A DNA stretch of 64,000 nucleotides from Streptomyces oceani (GCF_001751245.1 NZ_LJGU01000095.1:1-64000); one strand, 5' to 3'; counted from the first letter of the stretch, positions 11,216-20,038 are shown. Notes: generated from the letters alone by a model not told the origin. Program-made: numbers and translations.

Positions 11216-13118
11216 GAACGGCAGCTTAGGGGGTCACGGCGCGGCGACCCGGCCCCACATGATCGTCTGCGGTGACAACGCGCTCGCCCAGCGACTCACG
11301 AAGGAACTCGCCACCGTCTACGGTCAGCGGCTCTGCGTCGTGCTGCCCTCGTTGCGGGGTGGCGACCACGGGCCGCAGATCGCCGCGCTGGTGGGCGCGG
11401 AGAGTCTTTCCGTACGGGCGGTGGAAACGCACGTCCCGGATGACGGCGCGCTGCGCGCGGCCGGAGTGGAGGACGCCGCGGCGCTCGCACTGACCTCGGG
11501 CGACGATCAGTTGAACATCCACATCGCGCTGCGCGCCCGGCGGATCAACCCGCGCATCCGACTGGTCATCCGGATGTTCAATCGGACCCTGGGCCGGTAT
11601 CTGGAGGATCTCCTCGACCGGGCGGTGGAGGTCAACCATCCGGATGTGGACCCGGCCGCGCTCGACGCCTCCACCACCGTGCTCTCCGACGCCGACACCG
11701 CGGCGCCCTCCCTGGTGGCCGCCGCGATCGTGGGCAGCGACAAGATCCTCTCCGCCGACGGTCTGCTGTTGCGCGCCAAGGAACGCACCCTCGGAACGAT
11801 GGACCAGCGCAGGCCGCTGTGTACGCTCGCGCTGCTGCCGGACACCTCGGACGCCGACGAGGGCGAGGCGGACGAGGAGGAGGAGGACGACCAGGGGCCC
11901 GTGCTCCTGCCGCCCGACGCCGCGCTGCGCGAACTGCCCCCGAGCCGTGGCGCGGTGGTGCTGGAGGCGATCACCCGGCCCAGACCGCGGCCCGGTGCCG
12001 GCCGGGCCCGGCGGCTGCCGTTCCAGCCGCTGAAGGAACTCTTCTCACGGCGACTGCGTTACTCCCTCGCGGCCATGGGCGCGGTGGTCACCAGCCTGGC
12101 CGCCGTAAACTGGTGGATGACCGGCGGCAGTCCGGTGCACGCGTCGTACATCGTGCTGCTGGACTTCTTCGCGATCAATGATCCCAAGCTCGACGAGCCC
12201 TACGACCAGCAGGTCCTGCAACTGCTCGCTGGCATGGCGGGCCTGATGATGCTGCCGCTGCTGCTGGCCGTGGTGTTGGAGAGCTACGGCGCCTTCCGCG
12301 AGGCCGCCGCGCTCCCCGACCCCCCACGCGGGCTGTCCGGCCATGTCGTGCTGCTGGGTCTGGGAAAGGTCGGCACCAGGGTGCTGGACCGGCTGCTGGA
12401 GATGGGCATCCCGGTGGTGTGCGTGGACCGGGACCCGGAGGCGCGCGGCATGGCGCACGCTCGGGCCCGGCGGGTGCCGACGCTGATCGCGGACGTCACG
12501 GACAGCGGTGTGCTGGAGGCCGCGAAGATCAAACGCAGCCGCGCGCTGCTCGCGCTCACCAGCGACGACGGGACGAACCTGGAAGCGGTGCTGTACGCCC
12601 GGCAGGTGAAACCGGAACTCCGCGTGGCCATGCGACTGTTCGACGACGAGTTCGCCAACACCGTGTACCGCACGCTGCGAGACACCTATCCGCATGCCCA
12701 GACCCGCAGCCGCTCGGTGTCCGCGCTGGCCGCCCCGGCTTTCGCGGGAGCGATGATGGGCCGCCAAGTGCTGGGCGCGATCCAGGTCGGCAGGCGAGTG
12801 CTGGTCTTCGCGGTGGTGAACGTACGGGCGAACAGCCTGCTGGAGGGTCGTACGGTCGCCGAGACGTTCAGGGAGGGCACCTGGCGGGTACTGGCCCTGG
12901 ACGTCGCACGGCCGGGCGAGCGGCGTACCGACCTGTCCTGGATGGCCTCGGCGGACGCCAGCGAACTGGAGTGGGAGTTGCACCCGGGTTATGTCCTACG
13001 GCCACGGGACCGGGTGGTGGTCGCCGCAACCCGGCGTGGCCTGGGCACCCTGCTGGCCGCCGGTCCCGACCACGGCCTGCCGCCGCTGAACCCTCCGGGA
13101 CCGGCACCGCCGAGCTGA
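11205..13118 (+). CDS. two-RCK-domain ion channel/transport protein (CASTOR/TrkA-N type)
   Basis: 637-residue protein with an N-terminal RCK/TrkA-N domain (HMIVCGDNALAQRL), a linker rich in acidic residues (EADEEEEDD), a hydrophobic section with two membrane segments (about 290-385), then a second RCK Rossmann domain (GHVVLLGLGKVGTRVL, with VDRD after strand 2) and a TrkA-C-like tail. The pore region lacks a TVGYG selectivity filter, so it is not an ordinary K+ channel. It resembles RCK proteins of the CASTOR/POLLUX type. GTG at 11205 has GGAGG 8-9 nt upstream. The gene overlaps the divergent LOG gene by 11 nt. Confidence 0.8.
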   Translation: MDDMNGSLGGHGAATRPHMIVCGDNALAQRLTKELATVYGQRLCVVLPSLRGGDHGPQIAALVGAESLSVRAVETHVPDDGALRAAGVEDAAALALTSGDDQLNIHIALRARRINPRIRLVIRMFNRTLGRYLEDLLDRAVEVNHPDVDPAALDASTTVLSDADTAAPSLVAAAIVGSDKILSADGLLLRAKERTLGTMDQRRPLCTLALLPDTSDADEGEADEEEEDDQGPVLLPPDAALRELPPSRGAVVLEAITRPRPRPGAGRARRLPFQPLKELFSRRLRYSLAAMGAVVTSLAAVNWWMTGGSPVHASYIVLLDFFAINDPKLDEPYDQQVLQLLAGMAGLMMLPLLLAVVLESYGAFREAAALPDPPRGLSGHVVLLGLGKVGTRVLDRLLEMGIPVVCVDRDPEARGMAHARARRVPTLIADVTDSGVLEAAKIKRSRALLALTSDDGTNLEAVLYARQVKPELRVAMRLFDDEFANTVYRTLRDTYPHAQTRSRSVSALAAPAFAGAMMGRQVLGAIQVGRRVLVFAVVNVRANSLLEGRTVAETFREGTWRVLALDVARPGERRTDLSWMASADASELEWELHPGYVLRPRDRVVVAATRRGLGTLLAAGPDHGLPPLNPPGPAPPS

Positions 13119-13141
13119 ACCCTCCGGGACCGGCACCGCCG
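13086..13141. repeat. 29-bp tandem duplication at the end of the RCK gene
   Basis: A 27-base unit beginning CTGAACCCTCCGGGACCGG occurs at 13086 and again at 13115, a 29-base period. The first copy encodes the C-terminal residues LNPPGPAPP. The second, read in a shifted frame, supplies the TGA stop at 13116. Confidence 0.9.
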
Positions 13142-13214
13142 CCGCCCCCGGAGAACGGGTGGCGGCGGCGGGGCGCACGCGGACACGGGCGCGGGCTCGG
13201 CGCGCTTTCGGGCG

Positions 13215-14864
13215 CTACCGCACGTAGTGGAAGATGCCCCAGGTCAGGTGGCCCTCCTTACCACCGTGCACCCAGTTGCCCAGGCCGGTCTTCATCCGGT
13301 CGAGGTAGTCCGAGCTGACCTTCTCCGCCAGCCCGTTCGTCTCCTGGCGCTTCGTCTCCTCGAGCACCCGCCCGTAGTGCGCGGGGAGTTGCTCACGGTG
13401 CTCCTCGAAGCCGCCGTCGGGCCCCTCGTTGAAGCCCAGCCGGGTCAACTGGTCGTGGTAGAAGCCCGGGGAGCCCATGGTGTCCAGGTGGATGCGCTCG
13501 AGGATCGGCTGCAGCTTGGCCTTCGGCGTGCCGTCCGTCGCCATCGGGTCCGTGAAGATGAGCTGGCCGCCGGGACGGAGCACCCGGGCGACCTCGTCCA
13601 GGACCTTCTCCCGGTTACCGCTGTGCAGGAACGCGTCCTGGGACCACACGACGTCCACGCTGTTGTCCGGGTACGGAATGTTCTCGAAGGAACCGTCCAC
13701 CACCTCGATTGCCCCGGTCAGCCCACGCTCGGCGTTGAGGGCGCGGTTACGCTCGTTCTCCACCTCGCTGAGGTTCAGCGCCAGCATCCGGCAGCCGTAC
13801 GTCTCGGCCAGGTAGCGGGCCGAGCCGCCGTAGCCGGAACCGAGGTCCAGCACCGTGGAGCCGCGCGACAGTTGGAGCTTGCCGGCCATCCGCTCGACCG
13901 TACGCCGGCTCGCCTCGGGGATCGGCTCGTCCGGGCGCTCGTAGAGACCGACGTGGATGTCCTCGCCGCCCCACACGGAAGCGTAGAAGGTGTCGGCGTC
14001 CGAGGAGTTGTAGTAGCTCCGCGCGGTGGTGACGGCTGCGGAGTAACCTTTCTCCTCGTCATTGGCGACATACGCCTTCTCCGCGACGTGCACGAAGAAG
14101 TCCGGCTCCGTGTCACGGTAGGTGTGCTGGAAGTCGCCGTACGTGTCGATCTGCTGGAATCCGACCTCGGACATGAGTCGACGCGTGTAGTCCTTGCGCA
14201 GCGGAAACATGTTGAGGTGGTACACGGAATCATCCGGGAAGGTGTACCGCATGCGGCACAGGCCCTCGTCCAGGTGTTCCGGTTCGACCGCGACATCCTC
14301 GCCGCCGTAGTAGTACGTGTGTTTGCTGGAGAAACCACGGTCCAGCATTGTGTCGTAGTTCCGCTGATCAAGGATCAGCACACCGTCATGCTTCAGCATG
14401 GCGTAGAACTCCGCGAGTGCCTTCCTTCGGTCGCGCTCCTCGAAAAGGTGCGTGAAGGAGTTTCCGAGACAGACGATCGCGTCGTACTCGCCGTGCACGT
14501 CACGGTTGAGCCAACGCCAGTCCGCCTGCACCACGCGCAGGATGTGACCGCCGTACCGCACGCCGTTGTCGAATGCCTGCGCCAGCATCTCGGCGCTGCC
14601 GTCGGCGCTTACGGTGTCGAAGCCACCCTCGATGAGTTGCACCGAGTGATATCCGGTGCCGGTCGCCACGTCGAGCACGCTGCGTACGCCCCGTTTACGC
14701 AGCAGGTCGATGAAGAAGTTGCCTTCGCTCGTGCTTCGTTTCGCCCAGTCTATGAGCGAATCCCATTTGTCGACGAAACTTGGGACGTATTCCTCGGTGT
14801 AGTGCCCTGTTTCCCGGACCTCTACCGGGTTGTCTCCAAATTCCTGCACAGCTCGCGCTGAAAT
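13215..14864 (-). CDS. fused glycine/sarcosine and sarcosine/dimethylglycine N-methyltransferase
   Basis: 549-residue fusion of two SAM methyltransferases that together take glycine to sarcosine, dimethylglycine and glycine betaine, a compatible solute. The N-terminal half (GSMT) has motif I VLDVATGTGYHS near residue 60. The C-terminal half (SDMT) has VLDLGSGYGGSARYL near 338. The layout and the opening FGDNPVEVRETGHYTEEYVP match the fused Actinopolyspora/Streptomyces-type enzyme of about 550-565 residues. The start is unusual: GGAGGT with 6-nt spacing precedes an ATT codon at 14864, while the nearest GTG (14849) is 21 nt from it. The gene is divergent from dps. A glycine riboswitch and glycine-metabolism genes lie 18 kb away. 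Confidence 0.9.
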   Translation of the reverse strand: MSARAVQEFGDNPVEVRETGHYTEEYVPSFVDKWDSLIDWAKRSTSEGNFFIDLLRKRGVRSVLDVATGTGYHSVQLIEGGFDTVSADGSAEMLAQAFDNGVRYGGHILRVVQADWRWLNRDVHGEYDAIVCLGNSFTHLFEERDRRKALAEFYAMLKHDGVLILDQRNYDTMLDRGFSSKHTYYYGGEDVAVEPEHLDEGLCRMRYTFPDDSVYHLNMFPLRKDYTRRLMSEVGFQQIDTYGDFQHTYRDTEPDFFVHVAEKAYVANDEEKGYSAAVTTARSYYNSSDADTFYASVWGGEDIHVGLYERPDEPIPEASRRTVERMAGKLQLSRGSTVLDLGSGYGGSARYLAETYGCRMLALNLSEVENERNRALNAERGLTGAIEVVDGSFENIPYPDNSVDVVWSQDAFLHSGNREKVLDEVARVLRPGGQLIFTDPMATDGTPKAKLQPILERIHLDTMGSPGFYHDQLTRLGFNEGPDGGFEEHREQLPAHYGRVLEETKRQETNGLAEKVSSDYLDRMKTGLGNWVHGGKEGHLTWGIFHYVR

Positions 14865-15252
14865 GACGAAACCTCCGGTTGTAGGGACGGTGGATTTTCC
14901 GCATGCGCGGTCACACCCTCGCCACGGAGGCCTGCGTGGAACCACGCACGGGCCCCACCGCATCACTATCCAGCAACCGCCGAAGTTATGCCTGCAATCC
15001 TCGGATGTTGCGGCCCCGAGGTGCAAAATATGCGCTCGACCAGCACTTTTGCAATCCAAAAAATTCCTTTGTGAAACTGCGACATTTTGGCTTACCTCCT
15101 GGCGAACGCGACAAGCCTCACCCACCCTCGAAGGCACTCAGTGCCAGCAGCCGAAGCCCCCGAACCAGGATGATTCCGACAGGGCCACATGCCGGGATCA
15201 GCGTTACGGTGGAGGGCGAACTGGTACGTACCTCGAGAGAGGTGAATCTTCC
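14865..15252. other. divergent intergenic region, betaine methyltransferase / dps
   Basis: 388 bases without a gene I can support. It carries the candidate minus-strand promoter at 15025-15054, and a low-GC patch at about 15040-15100 in which poly-A/T runs stand out. The dps promoter must also lie here; I could not identify its boxes with confidence. Confidence 0.6.
15025..15054 (-). promoter_or_regulatory. candidate promoter of the betaine methyltransferase gene
   Basis: On the minus strand TTGCAA (15049-15054), an 18-nt gap and TATTTT (15025-15030) lie in an unusually AT-rich patch for this genome. Initiation near 15018 would leave a leader of about 150 nt before the ATT codon at 14864. 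Only box similarity supports this. Confidence 0.35.
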
Positions 15253-15729
15253 GTGTCATACGCCCCGAAGAGCACGCTTCCCGAGCAGGACCTGCGGGTC
15301 GTCGGCGAGGCACTACAGGGAACGCTGCTGGATCTCCTCGACCTCTCGCTGGTGGCGAAGCAGATCCACTGGAACATCGTCGGTCCGCGTTTTCGTTCCA
15401 TCCACCTCCAACTGGACGAGGTCGTGAGCCTCGCCCGGGACTACGCCGACAAGGTCGCCGAACGGGCCTCCGCTCTGGGTATCGCCCCTGACGGGCGGGC
15501 CGGAACGGTCAGTTCCGGCAGTGCGATCGGCACCGTCAAGGAGGGTTGGCTGCAGGATGTCGACGCGGTGGGGACGATGGTCGCCGCACTGTCCGCCACC
15601 ATCGGAAAGGCTCGGGAACGCATGGCGGCCGTCGGCAAGGTGGACCCGGTGACGGAGGACATCTTCATTCAGGTCACCGGCGATCTGGAAAAGCAGCACT
15701 GGATGTTCCAGGCGGAGAACGGCCGCTGA
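15253..15729 (+). CDS. dps: Dps-family DNA-binding/ferritin-like protein
   Basis: 158-residue Dps. Dodecamers bind DNA and oxidise and store Fe(II), protecting DNA from oxidative stress. The dinuclear ferroxidase residues typical of Dps are present: KQIHWNIVGPRF (His), then IHLQLDEVVSLARDYADKVAERA (Asp and Glu). GTG at 15253 follows GAGAGGTG. The long open frame upstream (from 14830) has no coding character. It is transcribed away from the betaine methyltransferase gene, so both may respond to stress from one shared region; that link is inference. The nearest terminator-like hairpin is at 15923-15951. Confidence 0.93.
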   Translation: MSYAPKSTLPEQDLRVVGEALQGTLLDLLDLSLVAKQIHWNIVGPRFRSIHLQLDEVVSLARDYADKVAERASALGIAPDGRAGTVSSGSAIGTVKEGWLQDVDAVGTMVAALSATIGKARERMAAVGKVDPVTEDIFIQVTGDLEKQHWMFQAENGR

Positions 15730-16077
15730 GCCAAAAGCCGCGACGACCTCTAGCTCCGCGCGGTACCCGATGCTCCCCATCCTGTGGGCACGGCGTGCCG
15801 CGAACGGAATTCGAACCGCTCGGGTGGCGTGTTGCCGAATTGCGGTGACGGGAGAAGCCCGTTGTCGAGAAAGGGACAGATCACGCCGACCCTCTCCCGA
15901 GGGCGGCCCAAGATACCCACCCAGGAGGGCCCTCGTTCCGAGGGTCCTCCTTTCCGTGCCGGCTGCACGTGCCGGCTCCACGTTCCGGTCCCAGTGCCGT
16001 GTCAGTCGTGCCGTGGGTGCCGTGCCGGTCGGGCACCCCGTACGCACCCCGACGGAAGCTCGTAGAATCGACGCATC
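15730..16077. other. intergenic region dps / cysteine desulfurase
   Basis: 348 bases without a supported gene. It contains the strong hairpin at 15923-15951. A GGAATTCGAACCGC stretch near 15806 looks like a T-loop but has no matching tRNA arms. The desulfurase promoter presumably lies in the last 120 bases. Confidence 0.6.
15923..15951. terminator. hairpin terminator
   Basis: Thirteen-base-pair stem (AGGAGGGCCCTCG against CGAGGGTCCTCCT, one G-T pair) with a three-base loop. It lies 194 nt after dps and about 125 nt before the desulfurase start, so it could end the dps transcript or act as a leader hairpin of the next gene. Confidence 0.7.
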
Positions 16078-17256
16078 ATGGCCCACTCCGCCTACCTCGA
16101 TCACGCCGCCACCACCCCGATGCTGCCGGCCGCGGTGCGTGCGCTGACCAGCCAGTTGACCACGACCGGGAACGCCTCCTCACTGCACGGTGCCGGCCGA
16201 CGCGCCCGCAGGACCGTCGAGGAGGCACGGGAGGAACTCGCCGCGGCGCTCGGAGCCCGGCCCAGCGAGGTGGTGTTCACCTCCGGTGGAACCGAGTCCG
16301 ACAACCTCGCCGTCAAGGGCCTGTACTGGGCTCGCCGCGCCGCCGACCCGCACCGCCGGCGGGTGCTGGCCAGTCCGGTGGAACACCACGCGGTGCTGGA
16401 CGCCGTGCACTGGCTCGCGGATCACGAGGGCGCCGAAGTGGAGTGGCTCCCAGTGGATCCGTACGGTCGGGTGCACCCGGACACCCTGCGCGCGGCGCTC
16501 GAGCGGGACCCCTCGAACGTCGCGCTCGTCACCGTGATGTGGGCGAACAACGAGATCGGCACCATCCTTCCGGCTCACGAACTCGCTTCCGTCGCGGCAG
16601 AGTTCGATGTCCCGATGCATGCGGACACGGTGCAGGCCGTGGGACAGGCCCCGGTCGACTTCGACCGCTCCGGACTGGCCGCCCTCACCCTCACCGGTCA
16701 CAAGATCGGCGGTCCGTACGGCGTCGGCGCCCTGCTGCTCGGCCGGGAGTACGCCCCGGAACCGCTGCTGCACGGCGGCGGGCAGGAGCGCGAAGTGCGC
16801 TCGGGCACCCTCGACGTGCCCGCCATCGCCGCCTTCGCGACCGCCGCCTCGCAGGCCGTGGAGACGGCCCCCGACTTCGCCCGGGACATCGGGGCGCTGC
16901 GCGACGCTCTCGTCGAGGCCGTACGGGCGGCGGTTCCCGACGCGGTGCTGAACGGCGATCCCGACACGGCGGGGCGGCTGCCCGCCAACGCGCACTTCTC
17001 GTTCCCCGGTTGTGAGGGCGACTCGCTGCTCCTGCTGCTGGACGCCCAGGGCATCGAGTGCTCCACCGGCAGCGCCTGCACGGCCGGCGTGGCACAGCCG
17101 AGCCATGTGCTGCTGGCCGCCGGTGTCGAACCGGAATTGGCGCGGGGCACGCTGCGGTTCTCCCTCGGCCACACCTCGACCAAGGCCGACGTCGACGCGC
17201 TGGCCACGGCGATCGGTCCCGCCGTGCGGCGCGCGCGGTCCGCGGGCCTGATCTAG
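16078..17256 (+). CDS. iscS: cysteine desulfurase (NifS/IscS family)
   Basis: 392-residue PLP enzyme that releases sulfur from cysteine as a protein persulfide. The PLP lysine is in [11 protein letters not shown] (about residue 207), the histidine in [10 protein letters not shown], and the sulfur-carrying cysteine is in STGSACTAG (about 332). The extra Ser-rich active-site loop fits group I NifS/IscS enzymes. In Streptomyces it usually lies beside mnmA, to which it supplies sulfur for tRNA 2-thiolation. Here a reductase/TetR pair and an amidase separate them. It starts with ATG at 16078. No iscU or scaffold gene is adjacent, which favours the tRNA role. Confidence 0.93.
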   Translation: MAHSAYLDHAATTPMLPAAVRALTSQLTTTGNASSLHGAGRRARRTVEEAREELAAALGARPSEVVFTSGGTESDNLAVKGLYWARRAADPHRRRVLASPVEHHAVLDAVHWLADHEGAEVEWLPVDPYGRVHPDTLRAALERDPSNVALVTVMWANNEIGTILPAHELASVAAEFDVPMHADTVQAVGQAPVDFDRSGLAALTLTGHKIGGPYGVGALLLGREYAPEPLLHGGGQEREVRSGTLDVPAIAAFATAASQAVETAPDFARDIGALRDALVEAVRAAVPDAVLNGDPDTAGRLPANAHFSFPGCEGDSLLLLLDAQGIECSTGSACTAGVAQPSHVLLAAGVEPELARGTLRFSLGHTSTKADVDALATAIGPAVRRARSAGLI

Positions 17257-17500
17257 GCCGCGTCGTTCGGATCAGCTCACGGGCCATCGGATCGTGCCCG
17301 GGGAAGTATGTCTTATCCGCCAGCACAACGTCCGGCTTGGTGCGCGGACGGCCGAGGACTTCGGGGAACGGACGGGCGGCCGTGACATGGCGAACTCGGG
17401 TGCGTCGCCAGCCTGTCCGGCGGCGAGGCGACGCGGGAGCGGCCGATGGCGTGCTCGGGTGGTTTCCCGCTCTGAGCCCCTCTCCGAGGTCCCCGACCGC

Positions 17501-18355
17501 TCAGGCGACAGTCCGGGCTGCGAGCCGGTCAGCGGCAGTGCGGGGCTCACGGCCGAGGAGTTCGGCCAGCACCGGGTCTGCTTCGGCGAAGTAGCCCGCG
17601 CGGGCTGCCTGATACCAGGTGAGCATGAGTCGGGCCATCCGCTCCGGCACACCGGCCGTGACGCGATCGGCGACCCACTGTTCGTCGTCCGTGACGACGT
17701 GCTTGATGGCGCGACCGGTGAGATCAGAGGCGATCCTGGCGAGATCGTCGAACGTGACGGCGGTCGGCGCGGTGAGGGTGAGCGGGCCGTCGAACGAGCG
17801 GTCACCGGCGAGGATGACCGCCGTGGCCTCGGCTACGTCGGCACGGTCCGTATACGGTACGGGGCCGTCTTCCGGCTGCGCGATCACACCGGTCCGCCGC
17901 CACGGGCCGAGAACCTGATCGAGTTGGCCGTACGCGCCGTTGCGCAGTGCGGTCCAGGCGACCCCGGAGTCGCCGAGGATCGCCTCGGTGGCGATGTGGA
18001 TGTCCGACGGTCGGTACGGGTTACCGGGGACGGCACCCTGCTGACTCGTGTAGAGGACCCGCCGAGCGCCGACCGCGACCGCGGCTTCGATGGCGTTTCG
18101 GTGCAGGCTGACCATGTCGGCGGACGGATCATTGCCGGACACGAGGAGGACCTGCTCGGCACCGGCGAAGGAGTAACGTAGCGCGGCCGGGTCCTCGTAG
18201 GAGCCCTGCCGCACGCGCACGCCGCGGTCGGCGAAGCGCTGCGCGGGGGCGGCGTCTCGGACGCTGACACCGATCTGATCGGCGGGTACGCGCTTGAGGA
18301 GATGCTCGACGGTGGCGCCGCCCAGCCCGCCGGTCGCGCCGGTGATTACGATCAT
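17501..18355 (-). CDS. NmrA/QOR2-type NAD(P)-binding oxidoreductase
   Basis: 284-residue atypical SDR of the NmrA/quinone-oxidoreductase-2 group. It starts MIVITGATGGLGGATVEHLL, a Rossmann motif at the N-terminus, and has no classical YxxxK catalytic pair. Relatives reduce quinones or act as redox sensors. I chose ATG at 18355 (GAGGAGG 8 nt upstream) over ATG at 18361, which sits too close to that site. It is divergent from a TetR gene, and the two operators between them (18408-18479) suggest TetR control. Such reductase/TetR pairs typically respond to a small electrophile or quinone; the ligand is unknown. Confidence 0.88.
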   Translation of the reverse strand: MIVITGATGGLGGATVEHLLKRVPADQIGVSVRDAAPAQRFADRGVRVRQGSYEDPAALRYSFAGAEQVLLVSGNDPSADMVSLHRNAIEAAVAVGARRVLYTSQQGAVPGNPYRPSDIHIATEAILGDSGVAWTALRNGAYGQLDQVLGPWRRTGVIAQPEDGPVPYTDRADVAEATAVILAGDRSFDGPLTLTAPTAVTFDDLARIASDLTGRAIKHVVTDDEQWVADRVTAGVPERMARLMLTWYQAARAGYFAEADPVLAELLGREPRTAADRLAARTVA

Positions 18356-18407
18356 GTTCATGGCCTCCTCTGAAACGCCTACGACCACGACCCCTCTTGG
18401 GGCGAGC

Positions 18408-18434
18408 ATAAATTGACCATGCGAGTCAATTTAT
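18408..18434. promoter_or_regulatory. TetR operator 1
   Basis: Perfect inverted repeat, ATAAATTGAC and GTCAATTTAT separated by 7 bases, between the divergent reductase and TetR genes. The TTGAC half-sites resemble -35 elements on both strands, so binding here would block initiation. Confidence 0.75.
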
Positions 18435-18452
18435 CTCCGTGCACGACCGTAG

Positions 18453-18479
18453 GTAAGCTGACCAGTGGAGTCAAGTTAC
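18453..18479. promoter_or_regulatory. TetR operator 2
   Basis: Second copy of the same operator with 8 of 10 arm bases paired (GTAAGCTGAC, 7-base spacer, GTCAAGTTAC), centred 45 bp from the first. A possible GTG start at 18465 falls inside it, which argues for the downstream GTG at 18504 as the true TetR start. Confidence 0.65.
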
Positions 18480-18503
18480 GACCGTGCGCGAGAGGAAGAG
18501 GCG

Positions 18504-19115
18504 GTGAGGGCCGTGGCCGGAACGGTGCCTTCGAAATCCCGGTTGCGCGCCGACGCCCGGCGCAATTCCGAACAGATCCGCTCTGCCGCGGTCGGCGCCT
18601 TCCGAGGACAGGGCCTGACGGTGCCGCTGGAGGAGGTCGCCAAGACGGCAGGAGTGAGCAAGGCCACGATCTTCAACCGGTTCGGTGGGCGGATCGGCCT
18701 CATCGAAGCCGTCATCGAAGAGCTCGTGGCGAGTGAGCTACTCGCCATCATCGACCACACGCGGACCATCGACGACGTCGACGAGCGGGTGACGTACTAC
18801 CTCACCGCGATCCGCGACCTCCAGTACCGCCAGCCCGCCTTCAACGACGTCCTGTTGCAGACGTATCCGCACTCACAGCAGCTCATGGAGATCTGCCGAG
18901 CCGGAAGCGAGGCCAACGAAGAGCTCATCACAGCGGCGCGTACCTCCGTTGCGCTGCGGCCGGAGTTCACGGCGGGCGATCTCCACGCACTCGTCGTCGA
19001 CAACGCCCTCGCCCTCAAGCACGGCAGGCGGCCTCCCCGGGAGGACTACGACCGCCGCACCTCGTACCTCCTGGATGGCGTGCGAGGGCGCTCGTCCGCT
19101 TCTGACGGACAATGA
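18504..19115 (+). CDS. TetR-family transcriptional regulator
   Basis: 203-residue repressor. The helix-turn-helix is at about residues 40-62 (VPLEEVAKTAGVSKATIFNRFGGRIGL). The C-terminal ligand domain is helical, with the usual TetR C-terminal end ALKHGRR. It is divergent from the NmrA-type reductase and separated from it by two inverted repeats of identical layout, so autoregulation plus control of the reductase is likely. Start GTG at 18504 has GAGAGG about 8 nt upstream. A GTG at 18465 is open but lies inside operator 2. The ligand cannot be read from sequence. Confidence 0.88.
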   Translation: MRAVAGTVPSKSRLRADARRNSEQIRSAAVGAFRGQGLTVPLEEVAKTAGVSKATIFNRFGGRIGLIEAVIEELVASELLAIIDHTRTIDDVDERVTYYLTAIRDLQYRQPAFNDVLLQTYPHSQQLMEICRAGSEANEELITAARTSVALRPEFTAGDLHALVVDNALALKHGRRPPREDYDRRTSYLLDGVRGRSSASDGQ

Positions 19116-19145
19116 CAGCGCTCTTGCTCCGGGCGTCGCGTGATG

Positions 19146-19865
19146 TCAGGAGGTCGCGGCCCGCACGAGGCGCAGATAACGCTCCCAGTCCCAGTGCGGC
19201 CCGGGGTCGGTGTGGTCCGCGCCGGGCACCTCGTGGTGTCCGACGATGTGCTCCCGGTCGATCGGTATGCCGTACCGCCCGCAGATGCCGGCCGTGAGCT
19301 TCGCCGAGGACGCGTACATCGCGTCCGTGAAGTCCTCCGGCCGGTCCACGAATCCCTCGTGCTCGATGCCGACACTCCGCTGGTTGTACGACAGGTCGCC
19401 CGCGTGGTGGCCTATGTCCAGCTCCCGGATCATCTGTGCGACGTGCCCGTCCTTCGCGCGCACGACGTAGTGCGCCGCGGCGCCGTGTGCCGGGTCCTGG
19501 AAGACCTTGAGCGCGACCGCGTAACTACCCTGCACGACATGAATGACCACCCGGTCGATGACGTGGTCCGCCGGACGGTCCGCACGGCGGAGATTCGCGT
19601 CGCTCGCCGCGATCCACTCGGCCCCCCGGTGGTCGACGGCGCCCGGGGTACGCGGCTTCTCGTTCCCCGGAATCCGCCACCACCAGCGGCTCAGCTCGTC
19701 CCGCGCGGCCAGGCCCACGGCGCCCAGTCCCACCGCGGTGCCACCACCGATCAGCAACGACCGCCGGCGGGGCCGCCGCCGGCCGTCCGGGCCGGCACCA
19801 CCACCGCCCTCGCCCGCCGGCCCGCTTCCGGACGGGTGTTCCGCCTGTCCCCGCTCCGCTGCCAC
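19146..19865 (-). CDS. Tat-exported N-acetylmuramoyl-L-alanine amidase (amidase_2)
   Basis: 239-residue secreted peptidoglycan amidase. After a basic Pro-rich N-terminus comes a twin-arginine-like signal, RRRSLLIGGGTAVGLG (about residues 35-50). The amidase_2/PGRP domain follows, with zinc ligands that can be seen: His in VVIHVVQG, His in IVGHHEVP, and the end motif HTDPGPHWDW. The enzyme cuts the amide between MurNAc and the stem peptide outside the cell. GTG at 19865 has GGAGAGG 8 nt upstream and gives a sensible signal peptide; the longer open frame does not. It is divergent from mnmA, with 173 bases between. Confidence 0.88.
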   Translation of the reverse strand: MAAERGQAEHPSGSGPAGEGGGGAGPDGRRRPRRRSLLIGGGTAVGLGAVGLAARDELSRWWWRIPGNEKPRTPGAVDHRGAEWIAASDANLRRADRPADHVIDRVVIHVVQGSYAVALKVFQDPAHGAAAHYVVRAKDGHVAQMIRELDIGHHAGDLSYNQRSVGIEHEGFVDRPEDFTDAMYASSAKLTAGICGRYGIPIDREHIVGHHEVPGADHTDPGPHWDWERYLRLVRAATS

Positions 19866-20038
19866 TGAACCGCCTCTCCGATGCCCCACACGCCGGCGAT
19901 GACCTCCCCCGCTCCGCCCGAGTGACCGACGGAAGCGACGAACCGGTCTGACACACCCAACAACCGTGCCGAGCCGACTGACCGACCAGAACAACGCGCA
20001 CGGGGCATCGGTCGGTTCCCCGTACCCTGGAGGGCGTT

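Noticed and set aside
11205..13118. Ordinary K+ channel
   Set aside because: No TVGYG-type selectivity filter is seen between the two membrane helices.
15795..15850. tRNA-like T-loop on the minus strand
   Set aside because: The flanking bases do not form a five-pair T arm, and no anticodon or acceptor stem can be drawn.
18465..18503. GTG at 18465 as TetR start
   Set aside because: It falls inside operator 2 and has no ribosome site, while GTG 18504 has one.
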